Numbered from the stretch's first letter, positions 23,415 to 31,552 are shown. The stretch: DNA of 64,000 bases from Rhodanobacteraceae bacterium (GCA_004299705.1 SCQS01000066.1:1-64000), one strand, 5' to 3'. Numbers and translations are program-made. The notes: generated by a model from the sequence alone, not told the origin.

Positions 23415-23441
23415 AAGGCCCGATCGCGATGATCGGGCCTT
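23415..23441 (-). terminator. intrinsic terminator after TOPRIM gene
   Basis: AAGGCCCGATC / GATCGGGCCTT with TTTTTC following on the minus strand. Confidence 0.85.
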
Positions 23442-23447
23442 CTGTTT

Positions 23448-24389
23448 TCATGCCGGCACTCCACGCACCGGTACACCAGCGACAGCCATGTCGTTGAAGT
23501 CGTTGTAGCCATCCGCGGGTATCACCGCGGTGGCGCCGATCGCTTCAGCGGCCGCCTTGCCCTTCGTCACACCGGGGTTCTTCGGGTCTTGCGCGTCGTT
23601 GTCGGCGCAAATCACGATCCGGGCACCGGGATACTTCTTGTGCAACGCTTCCGCGACCATCTGCAGGTTCCCGGCGTCGAAAGCAACGGCGACGGGCTTG
23701 CGTTTGACCTCGTGCAGCGTGGCTCCAGTGGCAAAACCCTCGCACACCAGAATGGTGCCAGTGTGGCTTTCGAGCCGCCCGATCGAGTAGTAGCACCCCA
23801 TCTTGCGCCCGTCTGACAGGAACTTCTTGCTGCCGTCAGCCCTGACGAACTCCAGCGTCCAGAGCTTGCCAGTCACGTCACGCGCCGGAATCACCAGGGC
23901 GTCGCGCCAGAGGCGCAGGCCATGTGCCCCGACCTTCTTGCGCGCGAGGTACGGATGCGCGGTACACGGCTTGGCTTCCTTCCAGATGCGCTCGGCACGC
24001 TTGGCTGCGAGGGCCTGTTGGCGCTGCAGCTCCTTTTCGTGCTGGCGCTTCTGACGCTCGATCGCTTCCATACGCTCGCGGCGTTCTGCCGGCGTCATCT
24101 GCACGTCGTCATCCATGTGCCACATCCTGATGACGCCCGTCTTGTTGGAGCCGAAGCTGCCTCGCGCGCCGTACTGATCCACGTAAAGCCGCGCAAGGCC
24201 ATTGCGACTGCCCTTCTTGTCGCCGATCACGTGGAACCGGCAGTATTTCTTGCCGGTGTTCGCCGCGATCTTGTGGGGCTCGTCCGTTTCGATGCCTTCC
24301 GCCTTCATGGCGTCCAGCAGCGCGTCGATGGCGTCGGCCGTGCCAGGCCCGACGCTGGGCCGCTTGGAATGTGCCTGATTGCGAAACAT
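23448..24389 (-). CDS. TOPRIM-domain primase-like protein
   Basis: A 313-residue protein with a C-terminal TOPRIM domain: GTILVCEGFATGATLHE (the conserved Glu) and ARIVICADNDAQD (the DxD-type motif). The N-terminal part resembles plasmid and phage primases of the TraC/P4 alpha type, without a clear zinc finger; the centre is a charged helix (AIERQKRQHEKELQRQQA). Likely primes DNA synthesis for replication or after conjugative transfer. ATG 24389 follows CAGGAG. Confidence 0.7.
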   Translation of the reverse strand: MFRNQAHSKRPSVGPGTADAIDALLDAMKAEGIETDEPHKIAANTGKKYCRFHVIGDKKGSRNGLARLYVDQYGARGSFGSNKTGVIRMWHMDDDVQMTPAERRERMEAIERQKRQHEKELQRQQALAAKRAERIWKEAKPCTAHPYLARKKVGAHGLRLWRDALVIPARDVTGKLWTLEFVRADGSKKFLSDGRKMGCYYSIGRLESHTGTILVCEGFATGATLHEVKRKPVAVAFDAGNLQMVAEALHKKYPGARIVICADNDAQDPKNPGVTKGKAAAEAIGATAVIPADGYNDFNDMAVAGVPVRGVPA

Positions 24390-24465
24390 GAGTTCTCCTG
24401 CGAGTAGTTGCGTTCTCTGGCGACAGCGCGGCAGGTACGCGCTGTGGTGTTGCGAGTAAGTAGTA
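24390..24465 (-). promoter_or_regulatory. CGCAAC promoter/leader module (TOPRIM gene)
   Basis: CGCAACACC at 24454-24446 on the minus strand; hairpin CAGCGCG/CGCGCTG in the middle and GAAC before the ribosome site. 65 bases to the start. The CGCAAC leader of the divergent PemK-like gene lies about 150 bases away. Confidence 0.65.
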
Positions 24466-24600
24466 GGGGTGCCGCCCACTGGCCGTCGCTCGCGACCCGG
24501 GAGGCGGTCAATCGGAGGCAGCGCTGGCTATCCCGCTCAACTCCGCAGGCAATGCCGCGCCACGTGTTAGCCGCACACCGGCGGCCGCCTGTGACCGCCA

Positions 24601-24685
24601 TGGGCACTCGCCGCAACGGCTCGCGACACCTCTCGCAGTCACCTTCCTCGAACCTGGCGTGGGCCAGAAATCGTGGGAGAGCGTG
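24601..24685 (+). promoter_or_regulatory. CGCAAC promoter/leader module (PemK-like gene)
   Basis: CGCAACGG at 24612-24619 with CATGGG at -13 to -8; GAAC, stem CTGGC/GCCAG, then GGGAG. 74 bases to the start. The 295 bases between the two divergent genes hold only these two leaders. Confidence 0.72.
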
Positions 24686-25114
24686 ATGAAAAGCATCAAA
24701 CAGCATCTCCCAGCCCGGGAGCCATTCAAGCAAGGGGACATCCTGTGGGGTCGATTCCCCGTACACGATCCCCGTTGGGGTGCGTGGCACGCTGGACTTG
24801 TGGTTATGGTCCGCCCTACTGGCGCGGTCATCATCGTGATCGGAACGTCGCAGCACGTCCCATCGGCGCCACGTAACACGGACGTCGTGCTCGGGCCGGA
24901 AGAGATGGACCGGGCAGAGTGGACCCTGACGGGCCTGGTCAAGCCAACCCATTTCGACCTTCAATACGGAGATCAGGAGTTGGTGATCCCAGCCCCAGTG
25001 AGTGAAGGCAGGTTTCGCGAGGTCATCATCGGAACCCTGCGGCCGGCTCCAAGCCGAAGTGATGTGCCACCAGCAATGGCAGCACTGCATCGCGCTTTGC
25101 GGTGCCGCAGATAA
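24686..25114 (+). CDS. PemK/MazF-like protein
   Basis: A 142-residue protein. FKQGDILWGRFP opens like MazF/PemK toxins, followed by AGLVVMVRPTG, IGTSQHVPS and LTGLVKPTHFDL, sequence steps also seen in the PemK-like family. Such toxins cut mRNA. No antitoxin gene is visible next to it, so it may be a solitary, tamed or regulatory homologue. ATG 24686 after GGGAG. Confidence 0.5.
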   Translation: MKSIKQHLPAREPFKQGDILWGRFPVHDPRWGAWHAGLVVMVRPTGAVIIVIGTSQHVPSAPRNTDVVLGPEEMDRAEWTLTGLVKPTHFDLQYGDQELVIPAPVSEGRFREVIIGTLRPAPSRSDVPPAMAALHRALRCRR

Positions 25115-25144
25115 AAAAGAGCCGCCTTCTTGGCGGCTCTTTTT
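25113..25144. terminator. bidirectional terminator
   Basis: AAAAAAGAGCCGCC / GGCGGCTCTTTTT between convergent genes. Confidence 0.85.
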
Positions 25145-25149
25145 CGTAT

Positions 25150-25404
25150 CTACGCGCGGCGGCGCTTCATCTCGGCCCACTCCCGCTCAAGCTGCGCTTC
25201 GTGGGCCAACTCGGCCTCGCACTTCGGCGGCAAACCGGCGGCAACACGCGCGGCCTCACGGGCTGCCTGTCGTTCGTTGGCGCAAGCGCGCTCCTGCAAC
25301 ATCTGGCGCTCAACCTCGGGCCACGCGCGCAGGGCTTCCGCCATCACTTCGTCGCGCTGCGCCTTGGTCAGCGGGTGGCCCAACAGTTCTTCATCAGTAA
25401 ACAT
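25150..25404 (-). CDS. hypothetical helical protein, 84 aa
   Basis: MFTDEELLGHPLTKAQRDEV, then charged helices (EAQLEREWAEMKRRRA). ATG 25404 follows GAGAGGA; a CTCGGC/GCCGAG hairpin lies upstream in the leader. No function known. Confidence 0.55.
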   Translation of the reverse strand: MFTDEELLGHPLTKAQRDEVMAEALRAWPEVERQMLQERACANERQAAREAARVAAGLPPKCEAELAHEAQLEREWAEMKRRRA

Positions 25405-25487
25405 GGTCAAATCCTCTCAAGTGTGTACGCCCTACTCGGCTCACGTGCCGAGGGCTTGAAGAGGGGTGACGTCGCGACCAGATAGCT

Positions 25488-25742
25488 TCATGTTACCACG
25501 ACCACAGGTTGCGTAGCCCGCTGGCGCAGGTAGCGCAGCCGCAAGGTGTTCCGCTTCGCCGCGCGCAGGCGCCGGCGCTTTTCGGCCCACGCCAGTCGCG
25601 CCATCGCAGCTTCGCTGCGCGCGCGGGCCACCAGTCCAATCCCCTTCAGGCGGTCATCCGCGGTGTCCCAAAACTCACCCAGCCGGCCGTCGCGCTGCAG
25701 CTCGGCCAGGGTGGCGGCGGTTGTGGTGTCGGTCACTTGCAT
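25488..25742 (-). CDS. hypothetical protein, 84 aa (or 110 aa)
   Basis: Basic C-terminus (EKRRRLRAAKRNTLRLRYLR). ATG 25742 has GAGGA upstream. An in-frame ATG at 25820 is exactly six bases after TAAAAT, the leaderless arrangement seen at dnaB, and would add 26 residues. Both starts may be used. Confidence 0.5.
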   Translation of the reverse strand: MQVTDTTTAATLAELQRDGRLGEFWDTADDRLKGIGLVARARSEAAMARLAWAEKRRRLRAAKRNTLRLRYLRQRATQPVVVVT

Positions 25743-25826
25743 TGCCTCATCCTCTCTCAACAGATTGCCCGCCGGCAAAGAGTCGGGGCTTGATTGAGGA
25801 TGGGCTGACTCGGCGCCCATGTACCC

Positions 25827-25832
25827 ATTTTA
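25827..25832 (-). promoter_or_regulatory. -10 box TAAAAT with ATG six bases later
   Basis: Minus strand TAAAAT-GGGTAC-ATG, same spacing as dnaB, with a CGTTACGCG upstream. Confidence 0.4.
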
Positions 25833-25888
25833 CCACTGCGCGTAACGTGCCCGTTTGCCCGCCGCCAGTCTTTCGCCCGCGCAAAGGA

Positions 25889-25920
25889 AACCGCCCGACC
25901 CCAGAAGGGATCGAGCGGTT
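25889..25920 (-). terminator. intrinsic terminator after thyA
   Basis: AACCGCCCGACCCC / GGGATCGAGCGGTT; G-U pairs close it on the minus-strand RNA. Confidence 0.7.
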
Positions 25921-25927
25921 TGGTGCG

Positions 25928-26722
25928 TCAGACGGCAACGGGCGCCTTGATGGCCGGCCACGGATCGTAGCCAACCAACTTCACGTCATCGCCCGTGAAG
26001 GCGAAAAGGTCACGCACTTCCGGGTTGAGTTCGACCCTCGGAAGGGGGCGCGGCTCGCGCGTGATTTGCAACGAGGCCTGCTGGATGTGGTTCAGGTACA
26101 CGTGCAGGTCACCGAACGTGTGCACGAACTCGCCAACCTTCAGATTGCAGACCTGGGCCATCATGTGCGTCAACAGTGCGTAGGAGGCAATGTTGAAGGG
26201 CACGCCAAGGAACAGGTCAGCCGATCGCTGGTAGAGCTGGCACGAAAGCGCGCCGTTCGCCACGTAGAACTGAAACAGCGCGTGGCACGGCGGAAGGGCC
26301 ATCTTGTCGACGTCGGCCGGGTTCCATGCCGACACGATGATGCGGCGCGAATCGGGGTTGTTCCGGAGCTGGTCGACCACCTGCTTGAGCTGGTCGATCG
26401 AGCGGCCATCCGTGGTTTCCCACGATCGCCACTGCTTGCCGTACACGGGGCCCAAGTCACCGTTCGCGTCGGCCCACTCGTCCCAGATGCTGACGCCGTG
26501 GTCGTGCAGGTACTTGACGTTGGTGTCGCCGCGCAAGAACCAGATGAGTTCGTGCAGGATCGACTTGAAGTGGAGCTTCTTGGTGGTGAGCAGCGGGAAG
26601 CCGTCGTTCAAGTTGAAGCGGATCTGGCGGCCGAACACCGAATAGGTGCCGGTGCCGGTGCGGTCATGCTTGCGCGCGCCGTTCTCCAGCACATCGCGGA
26701 GCAGGTCGAGGTAAATTTGCAT
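25928..26722 (-). CDS. thyA: thymidylate synthase
   Basis: 264 residues, the usual length of bacterial ThyA. Converts dUMP to dTMP with methylene-tetrahydrofolate. Motifs: [17 protein letters not shown] at the start, the catalytic Cys in [32 protein letters not shown], and the C-terminal [17 protein letters not shown] 26722 with CAGGAG upstream and a CGCAAC leader. Together with the two NrdJ parts it gives the element its own dNTP supply. Confidence 0.97.
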   Translation of the reverse strand: MQIYLDLLRDVLENGARKHDRTGTGTYSVFGRQIRFNLNDGFPLLTTKKLHFKSILHELIWFLRGDTNVKYLHDHGVSIWDEWADANGDLGPVYGKQWRSWETTDGRSIDQLKQVVDQLRNNPDSRRIIVSAWNPADVDKMALPPCHALFQFYVANGALSCQLYQRSADLFLGVPFNIASYALLTHMMAQVCNLKVGEFVHTFGDLHVYLNHIQQASLQITREPRPLPRVELNPEVRDLFAFTGDDVKLVGYDPWPAIKAPVAV

Positions 26723-26796
26723 CGAGTTTTCTCCTGGGGTGGGGTTTCCACCTGCAGGGCCGACAGGGTTGGCAGGTGTGTTGCGAAGGGGTGCTA
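26723..26796 (-). promoter_or_regulatory. CGCAAC promoter/leader module (thyA)
   Basis: CGCAACACACC at 26785-26775 on the minus strand, TAGCAC at -11 to -6; stem GGTGG/CCACC with AAACC as loop, then AGGAG. 63 bases to the start. Confidence 0.72.
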
Positions 26797-27000
26797 CATC
26801 GCTGCCACGGAAAAGCCCGGCGCGCGGCCAGGCTTCTCGGTTGGATCACGACGGCGGGATGCGGGTGAATGGGCCCGCCCGCGACGCGGGTTGCACCGCC
26901 GCTCCAACTGCCGGACGTCGAGCACGCGCTCGACAAGGTTATTGGTCGGCACTCTCCGGCTTGCCGGCGGGGTGGGAATGAAACGCTTCAGCCGGCCCAC
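26794..27000 (-). CDS. possible basic 68-aa protein or small RNA
   Basis: GTG 27000 after GGAGGACG; product is Arg-rich ([20 protein letters not shown]). But a terminator (26813-26835) lies inside its last codons, and the promoter at 27025 is close, so the transcript of about 210 bases may instead be a small non-coding RNA. Confidence 0.35.
   Translation of the reverse strand: MGRLKRFIPTPPASRRVPTNNLVERVLDVRQLERRCNPRRGRAHSPASRRRDPTEKPGRAPGFSVAAM
26813..26835 (-). terminator. terminator upstream of thyA leader
   Basis: AAGCCCGGC / GCCAGGCTT, T-rich on the minus strand; separates the 27025 transcript from thyA. Confidence 0.65.
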
Positions 27001-27024
27001 GTCCCGCGTCCTCCGACTGGGCGC

Positions 27025-27053
27025 AGTATAGCGCAACTGCGTAACCGTGTTAC
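27025..27053 (-). promoter_or_regulatory. promoter with perfect operator palindrome
   Basis: GTAACCGTGTTAC at 27041-27053 (perfect) followed on the minus strand by 10 bases and TATACT (27030-27025). Confidence 0.6.
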
Positions 27054-27083
27054 GCGCTGACAAACCGAAGTGAACCGGCCGGA

Positions 27084-27437
27084 TCAGAACGGGAGCGTGC
27101 CCTGCCATGGCGCGCCGCGCCGGCCGCCCGCAGCCTCGTGGCGGGTCGCGGTGCCGCGCGGGGACCGGCCGCCGTGGCGGATGCGGCCCTCGGCCAACTG
27201 CCGCAGGTGGTCGAAGATCCGCGGCACGTCGGCGACCGCATAGTGCCGGAGCGGCCCAACCAGGACGCCGGGGTGGCCGGGGATCCTCACCGGCGGTGAT
27301 TCGGAGTACGGGAGGCGCAGCGCGCGGGCGGCCATCCCGACGTAGGTCGGGGGCAGGCTGATGCCCGTCTCGCGCTGGAAGCGCGCGGCGATCTCGGTAG
27401 CCGTAAACCCCAATTCAATCAAGGATTCGCGCTCCAT
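27084..27437 (-). CDS. hypothetical protein, possible HTH, 117 aa
   Basis: Begins MERESLIELGFTATEIAARF, which reads like a helix-turn-helix start (TATEIAARFQRETGISLPPTYV). The C-terminal third is Gly/Arg-rich. ATG 27437 after AGAAGGG. A candidate regulator, but this rests on the pattern only. Confidence 0.5.
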   Translation of the reverse strand: MERESLIELGFTATEIAARFQRETGISLPPTYVGMAARALRLPYSESPPVRIPGHPGVLVGPLRHYAVADVPRIFDHLRQLAEGRIRHGGRSPRGTATRHEAAGGRRGAPWQGTLPF

Positions 27438-27474
27438 GGCCCGACCCTTCTGTTGCGACAGTTTGTATCGTAAC
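27438..27474 (-). promoter_or_regulatory. hybrid promoter: TACGAT -10 plus CGCAACA
   Basis: Minus strand TGTTACGAT (extended -10) then nine bases and CGCAACAG (27457 downwards), only 20 bases before the ATG. It joins the two promoter types of this window and suggests that CGCAAC lies near the 5' end of the mRNA. Confidence 0.5.
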
Positions 27475-27539
27475 ACGTGAAATGGCGCACATTCGCGCGC
27501 CCGGCGTTGGGCTGAATCCTCCGTTCAGGCGCCACTCCA

Positions 27540-27623
27540 TGGGCATCGCCCGCAACGCAACTGCGACGCGCCCGTGCACGCGTGGGAGTGAATGCCGCAT
27601 CGTGCGGTTAACGGAGACGAATC
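27540..27623 (+). promoter_or_regulatory. CGCAAC promoter/leader module (nrdJa)
   Basis: CGCAACGC at 27551-27558 with CATGGG at -13; GAATG and stem CCGCA/TGCGG before CGGAG. 73 bases to the start. Confidence 0.75.
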
Positions 27624-29795
27624 ATGAATAGCGTTGTTTCGATCAAGCCGGTGCAGGCCTCGGAGACCCCGGAGCCCGTCGGCCTCGATCTCCCGCTGCA
27701 AGCGGCGTCCTGGGACATTTGGGACAAGAAGTACCGCCTGAAGTCGAAGGCGGGCGTCAACGTCGATGAAACTCTGGACAGCACGTTCCAGCGTGTGGCC
27801 GCGGCCTTGGCCGATGTCGAGTCGACGCAGGAGCTGCGCGACGAGTGGCACGGCAAGTTCCTGTGGGCGTTGCGCCACGGCGCGATCCCTGCGGGTCGCA
27901 TCGTGTCGAACGTCGGCGCCCAGCAGCACAAGCCGAAAACGTCCGCGATCAACTGCACGGTCTCGAAGACCCTGCACGATTCGATGGACGACATTCTCGT
28001 GACCGCTCACCAAGCCGGGCTCACGCTCAAGGCAGGTAGCGGCATCGGGTACTGCTTCAGCTCGTTGCGTCCGAGCGGCGCATACGTCGCTGGAGCAGGC
28101 GCGTCGACCTCGGGTCCTCTGTCGTTCATGGACATTTTCGACAAGATCTGCGCGACCGTGGCTTCGGCCGGCGGCCGGCGCGGCGCACAGATGGGCACCT
28201 TCGACGTGCAGCATCCCGACGTCGAGGCCTTCATTCGCGCCAAGCGCGAAGACGGGCGTCTGCGCCAGTTCAACTTGAGCCTGCTCATCACCCAGGACTT
28301 CCTCGATGCCGTGGAAGCAGATGCCGACTGGAAGTTGGTATTCCCGGTGATGGGTTCGGAAAAGGACGAGCTCGACCTCAACGATCCCACCCAGGTCATC
28401 TGGCGGGATTGGGCGAACGTCGAAGACGACTACACCGTCCGCGAGGATGGCAAGGTCGCGTGCAAGGTGTATCGCACGATCCGGGCGAAGAAGCTCTGGA
28501 ACCTCATCATGGCATCGACGTATGACTACGCCGAGCCGGGGTTCCTGCTGATCGACCGGGTGAACCAGGAGAACAACAACTGGTGGTGCGAAACCATCCA
28601 GGCGAGCAATCCTTGCGGAGAGCAAATGTTGCCTCCCGCTGGCGCCTGCCTGCTCGGCTCGGTGAACCTGACGTGTTTCGTCAGGGACGCTTTCACGCCG
28701 AAGGCATCGTTCGACTGGGAGACGTATCGCAAGGTCGTGCGGATCTTCACCCGCATGCTCGACAACGTCGTCGAGGTCAATGGCCTGCCGTTGCAGTCGC
28801 AGCGCGACGAGATCGCGTCCAAGCGGCGGCATGGCATGGGCTACCTTGGCCTGGGCTCAACGCTGACGATGCTGCGCATGGCCTACGGCTCGCGCGACAG
28901 CATCGACTTCACTGACCGTGTCTCGCAAGAGATGGCGATCGAAGGCTGGTTGGAAGCGGTGGAGCTCGCGGTCGAAAAGGGCCCGGCACCGATCCTCGAA
29001 CAGGAATTCGAGGTCACGTCCGAGATGATGGCGAAGCGCCCGGAAATGGGCGAGGACGGCATCAAGGTCGGCCAGATGGTCAAGGGCAGCGTGCTGCACG
29101 CGAAGTATTCGCGGTACATGCAACGCCTGGCCAAGGTCGTCCCGAACCTGGTCAACGACCTCGCGGTGCATGGTGCACGCTTCACGCACCACACATCCAT
29201 CGCGCCCACGGGCACGATCGCGTTGTCGATCGGCAACAATGCCAGCAATGGCATCGAGCCGTCGTTTGCCCACCGGTACTCGCGTAACGTGATCCGGCCG
29301 GGCAAGAAGACCAAGGAGAAAGTGAACGTCGAGAGCTTCGAGCTCCTGGCGTATCGCGCACTCATCGACGCGGATGCCGATCCGGACGCAAAGGAAGGCG
29401 AGCACAAGTTGCCGGATTACTTCGTCACGGCCGATACGGTCTCGCCGACGCAGCATGTGGAAATCCAGGCGGCCGCCCAGAAGTGGGTGGACTCGTCGAT
29501 CTCCAAGACGATGAATGTCGCTACCGACATTCCGTTCGCGGAGTTCCAGGGTATCTACATGTACGCCGCGCGCATGGGCCTGAAGGGTTGCACAACCTTC
29601 CGGTTCAACCCGGACGCCTTCCAGGGCGTTCTGGTCAAGGACAAGGACCTGGCGAACACCACCTACCGCTTCGTGTTGGAAGACGGCAGCGTGGTCGAAG
29701 CCAAGGGCAACGATGAGATCGAGTATGACGGCGAGGTCCACACAGCCGCCAACCTGTTCGACGCCCTGAAAGAGGGCTACTACGGGAAGTTCTGA
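27624..29795 (+). CDS. nrdJa: class II ribonucleotide reductase, catalytic part (NrdJa)
   Basis: 723 residues, close to the length of the split B12-dependent enzyme of Pseudomonas. Reduces ribonucleotides to deoxyribonucleotides using adenosylcobalamin. Motifs: HGAIPAGRIVSNVGAQQHKP, the substrate loop LKAGSGIGYCFSSLRPSGAY, the catalytic NPCGEQMLPPAGACLLGS with the active-site Cys and Glu, and HHTSIAPTGTIALSIG near the barrel end. The C-terminal thiol tail is missing, being encoded separately by nrdJb 7.4 kb away. ATG 27624 after CGGAG. Confidence 0.95.
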   Translation: MNSVVSIKPVQASETPEPVGLDLPLQAASWDIWDKKYRLKSKAGVNVDETLDSTFQRVAAALADVESTQELRDEWHGKFLWALRHGAIPAGRIVSNVGAQQHKPKTSAINCTVSKTLHDSMDDILVTAHQAGLTLKAGSGIGYCFSSLRPSGAYVAGAGASTSGPLSFMDIFDKICATVASAGGRRGAQMGTFDVQHPDVEAFIRAKREDGRLRQFNLSLLITQDFLDAVEADADWKLVFPVMGSEKDELDLNDPTQVIWRDWANVEDDYTVREDGKVACKVYRTIRAKKLWNLIMASTYDYAEPGFLLIDRVNQENNNWWCETIQASNPCGEQMLPPAGACLLGSVNLTCFVRDAFTPKASFDWETYRKVVRIFTRMLDNVVEVNGLPLQSQRDEIASKRRHGMGYLGLGSTLTMLRMAYGSRDSIDFTDRVSQEMAIEGWLEAVELAVEKGPAPILEQEFEVTSEMMAKRPEMGEDGIKVGQMVKGSVLHAKYSRYMQRLAKVVPNLVNDLAVHGARFTHHTSIAPTGTIALSIGNNASNGIEPSFAHRYSRNVIRPGKKTKEKVNVESFELLAYRALIDADADPDAKEGEHKLPDYFVTADTVSPTQHVEIQAAAQKWVDSSISKTMNVATDIPFAEFQGIYMYAARMGLKGCTTFRFNPDAFQGVLVKDKDLANTTYRFVLEDGSVVEAKGNDEIEYDGEVHTAANLFDALKEGYYGKF

Positions 29796-29798
29796 CTC

Positions 29799-29829
29799 AA
29801 ACCCCGGCGTCTACACGACGTCGGGGTTT
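29799..29829 (+). terminator. intrinsic terminator after nrdJa
   Basis: AAACCCCGGCGTC / GACGTCGGGGTTT with T-run. Confidence 0.85.
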
Positions 29830-29850
29830 TTCTTCGCGCGCCAGGCTGAC

Positions 29851-29931
29851 TACTACGCCCGCGCAACACCCCGTCCCCATCGCGCTCCCGTCTGCCAGTG
29901 AACCCCACGCACGTGGGCAACGGGAACCATC
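29851..29931 (+). promoter_or_regulatory. CGCAAC promoter/leader module
   Basis: CGCAACACC at 29862-29870, TACTAC at -11 region; GAAC then CCCACG/CGTGGG. 70 bases to the ATG at 29932. Confidence 0.72.
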
Positions 29932-30186
29932 ATGGGACACAAAGCAAATCAAGCCAAAGCCAAGCCGCCGAAGCGTCGTGATGCCGTGGGCAGGTACCTC
30001 TGGCTCCGCAGGCTGAAGCCTGGCGATGAAGTCTGGTGGGACGATCCTGATCGGGGTCTTTCCTCTGGCTACTACACGATCGTGACGATCGGAAGCGACG
30101 CCGCGGAGTTTCCCGGTGACTCGATCGTCTCGCTCAAGAGCGCGGCCGGCAGCGAGGCGGAAGTCTTCGCCTCCGAAATCCGCTGA
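29932..30186 (+). CDS. hypothetical protein, 84 aa
   Basis: Basic start (GHKANQAKAKPPKRRDAVG), then WLRRLKPGDEVWWDDPDRG, which resembles short beta-barrel folds (SH3-like). Weak ribosome site. No function known. Confidence 0.55.
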   Translation: MGHKANQAKAKPPKRRDAVGRYLWLRRLKPGDEVWWDDPDRGLSSGYYTIVTIGSDAAEFPGDSIVSLKSAAGSEAEVFASEIR

Positions 30187-30254
30187 AAGCACGCCGGTCA
30201 CGGCCTGTGCATCACATCGAACGCTCGCGCGACGCGCGAGCAAGGAGAAAACCT

Positions 30255-30725
30255 GTGTCAACTTCAAAGGGTATCGGCATCGTCGAAGATGTCGCGTTCA
30301 CGCACGGTGGCATGGGCAACCAGTGGACCACCATCAGCGGCGCGCGCTACTGCACGTACTGGAACATCAAGACCCGGGATTGGGAAATCGGCGACCTGGT
30401 GAAGTTCGACGATGTCACCGAAAGCGTATTCTCCAACACCCCGGTGGTACGCCAAGCCAAGAACATCCACAAGGTCGTGATTCCTGCCGGCAGCATGACG
30501 TTCCAGCAGTTCAGGGCGACCAAGTGCCAAGAGCATCCGGAGCTCGCCCCACACCAGGACATCACCGTGGACTACCTCGGTGGCGAATGCGGAATCTCCG
30601 TGGTCAACGGCGGATTCCTGTTGCAGCTCAACAACGAGATCCACCGCTCGGAGGATTTCACCCGGTTGGAGCTGTTGCTGTACGCATGGGCGATCGAGAA
30701 TCTGCCCGAGCTCACACGCGCCTGA
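30255..30725 (+). CDS. hypothetical protein, 156 aa
   Basis: GTG 30255 after AAGGAG. Immediately upstream: GAAC and a CTCGCG/CGCGAG hairpin, the leader structure without a CGCAAC motif, as expected for an operon-internal gene. Contains WTTISGARYCTYWNIKTRDW and NEIHRSEDFTRLE. Not recognised. Confidence 0.6.
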   Translation: MSTSKGIGIVEDVAFTHGGMGNQWTTISGARYCTYWNIKTRDWEIGDLVKFDDVTESVFSNTPVVRQAKNIHKVVIPAGSMTFQQFRATKCQEHPELAPHQDITVDYLGGECGISVVNGGFLLQLNNEIHRSEDFTRLELLLYAWAIENLPELTRA

Positions 30726-30727
30726 CC

Positions 30728-30762
30728 CAACAATCCCGCTAGCTCACGCCGGCGGGGTTGTT
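30728..30762 (+). terminator. intrinsic terminator
   Basis: ATCCCGC / GCGGGGT arms with flanking AAC..GTT. Confidence 0.7.
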
Positions 30763-30781
30763 CATTCATGCGCCTGCGAAA

Positions 30782-30863
30782 TACCAACTCCGCGCAACAC
30801 CCTGCAGACGCCGCGGCGTGTCGTCTCGGAGAACCCGACAATCCCGTCGATCAAGGAATCACC
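30782..30863 (+). promoter_or_regulatory. CGCAAC promoter/leader module
   Basis: CGCAACACC at 30793-30801, TACCAA at -11 to -6; GAACC then CGAC/GTCG, then AAGGAA. 71 bases to the start. Confidence 0.72.
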
Positions 30864-31259
30864 ATGCTGACCGTTGCTGTGAAACTCGTTCCCGTCGACC
30901 GCAACACGGACACCGGATCGACGCCGCCCGTGGCGTTCTTCCCGGTACCCCGCTACCTGTTCGACAAGCTCCGCCGTGCCGTGCAGACCTGTGATGCCGA
31001 GGGCTTCTCCGCCATCTCGTTCGAAGTGCCCTTCAGTGCCGCCGCGGAATCGCCTCTCGGCGATCGCAACGCCGAGCTGTTCAACTCCGACCAGATGCCG
31101 ACCTGCCCATGCGCGCCGATTCGCTACACGAGCCTGACCATCCGGCGCGGCAGGATCACGCTGCACGGAACCGACGCCAGAAGTGGCCACCATTTCGAGT
31201 CCACGGAGGTCCCCTACGACTCCATCCGTCAAGGCATCGACTCGCACGGCGAACGCTGA
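30864..31259 (+). CDS. hypothetical protein, 131 aa
   Basis: MLTVAVKLVPVDRNTDTGST, a Cys pair (TCPCAP) in the middle, beta-type C-terminus. Part of a string of small plus-strand genes, each with its own leader and terminator. Function unknown. Confidence 0.55.
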   Translation: MLTVAVKLVPVDRNTDTGSTPPVAFFPVPRYLFDKLRRAVQTCDAEGFSAISFEVPFSAAAESPLGDRNAELFNSDQMPTCPCAPIRYTSLTIRRGRITLHGTDARSGHHFESTEVPYDSIRQGIDSHGER

Positions 31260-31295
31260 TCGCGTGCATTCACCACGACAAACCCGGAGGTAACG

Positions 31296-31415
31296 ATGTA
31301 CCCGACCAAACACCGCACGCCGGACTGGCCCTCGCAGCGCGAGTTGAATGCACGCGCCCACCGCAAGTTTCTCATCACCAAGAACACACGCTGGCACGGC
31401 CAGAAGACCTTCTGA
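31296..31415 (+). CDS. very small basic protein, 39 aa
   Basis: ATG 31296 after CCCGGAGG, a very good ribosome site, and a stop just before a terminator. The product, starting MYPTKHRTPDWPSQRELN and ending TRWHGQKTF, is basic and aromatic. No family known, but the expression signals support it. Confidence 0.5.
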   Translation: MYPTKHRTPDWPSQRELNARAHRKFLITKNTRWHGQKTF

Positions 31416-31428
31416 CCACCGTTGCGCA

Positions 31429-31463
31429 ACCCACCCCGCTTGCCTCTGGCAGACGGGGTTTCT
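31429..31463 (+). terminator. intrinsic terminator
   Basis: ACCCCG / CGGGGT with an inner TTGCC/GGCAG stem and T-run. Confidence 0.75.
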
Positions 31464-31470
31464 TTCTGGA

Positions 31471-31552
31471 TAGCAACTTCGCGCAACACCTGCCGGTTCT
31501 CGAGGCGCGTCGTCACGCCGAACCCCGCACATCGCGGGAGCAAGGAGTAAGC
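31471..31552 (+). promoter_or_regulatory. CGCAAC promoter/leader module
   Basis: CGCAACACC at 31482-31490, TAGCAA at -11 to -6; GAACC then CCCGC/GCGGG, then AAGGAG. 71 bases to the start. One of the clearest copies. Confidence 0.8.

Noticed and set aside
24605-24625. CGCAAC as a chance hexamer in GC-rich DNA
   Set aside because: Considered, since the hexamer also occurs inside genes; but the fixed distance to start codons, the conserved T(-11) and the hairpins are not expected by chance.
26794-27108. 104-residue minus-strand frame from 27108
   Set aside because: It would start upstream of the palindrome-bearing promoter at 27041, so the mRNA could not include the start.
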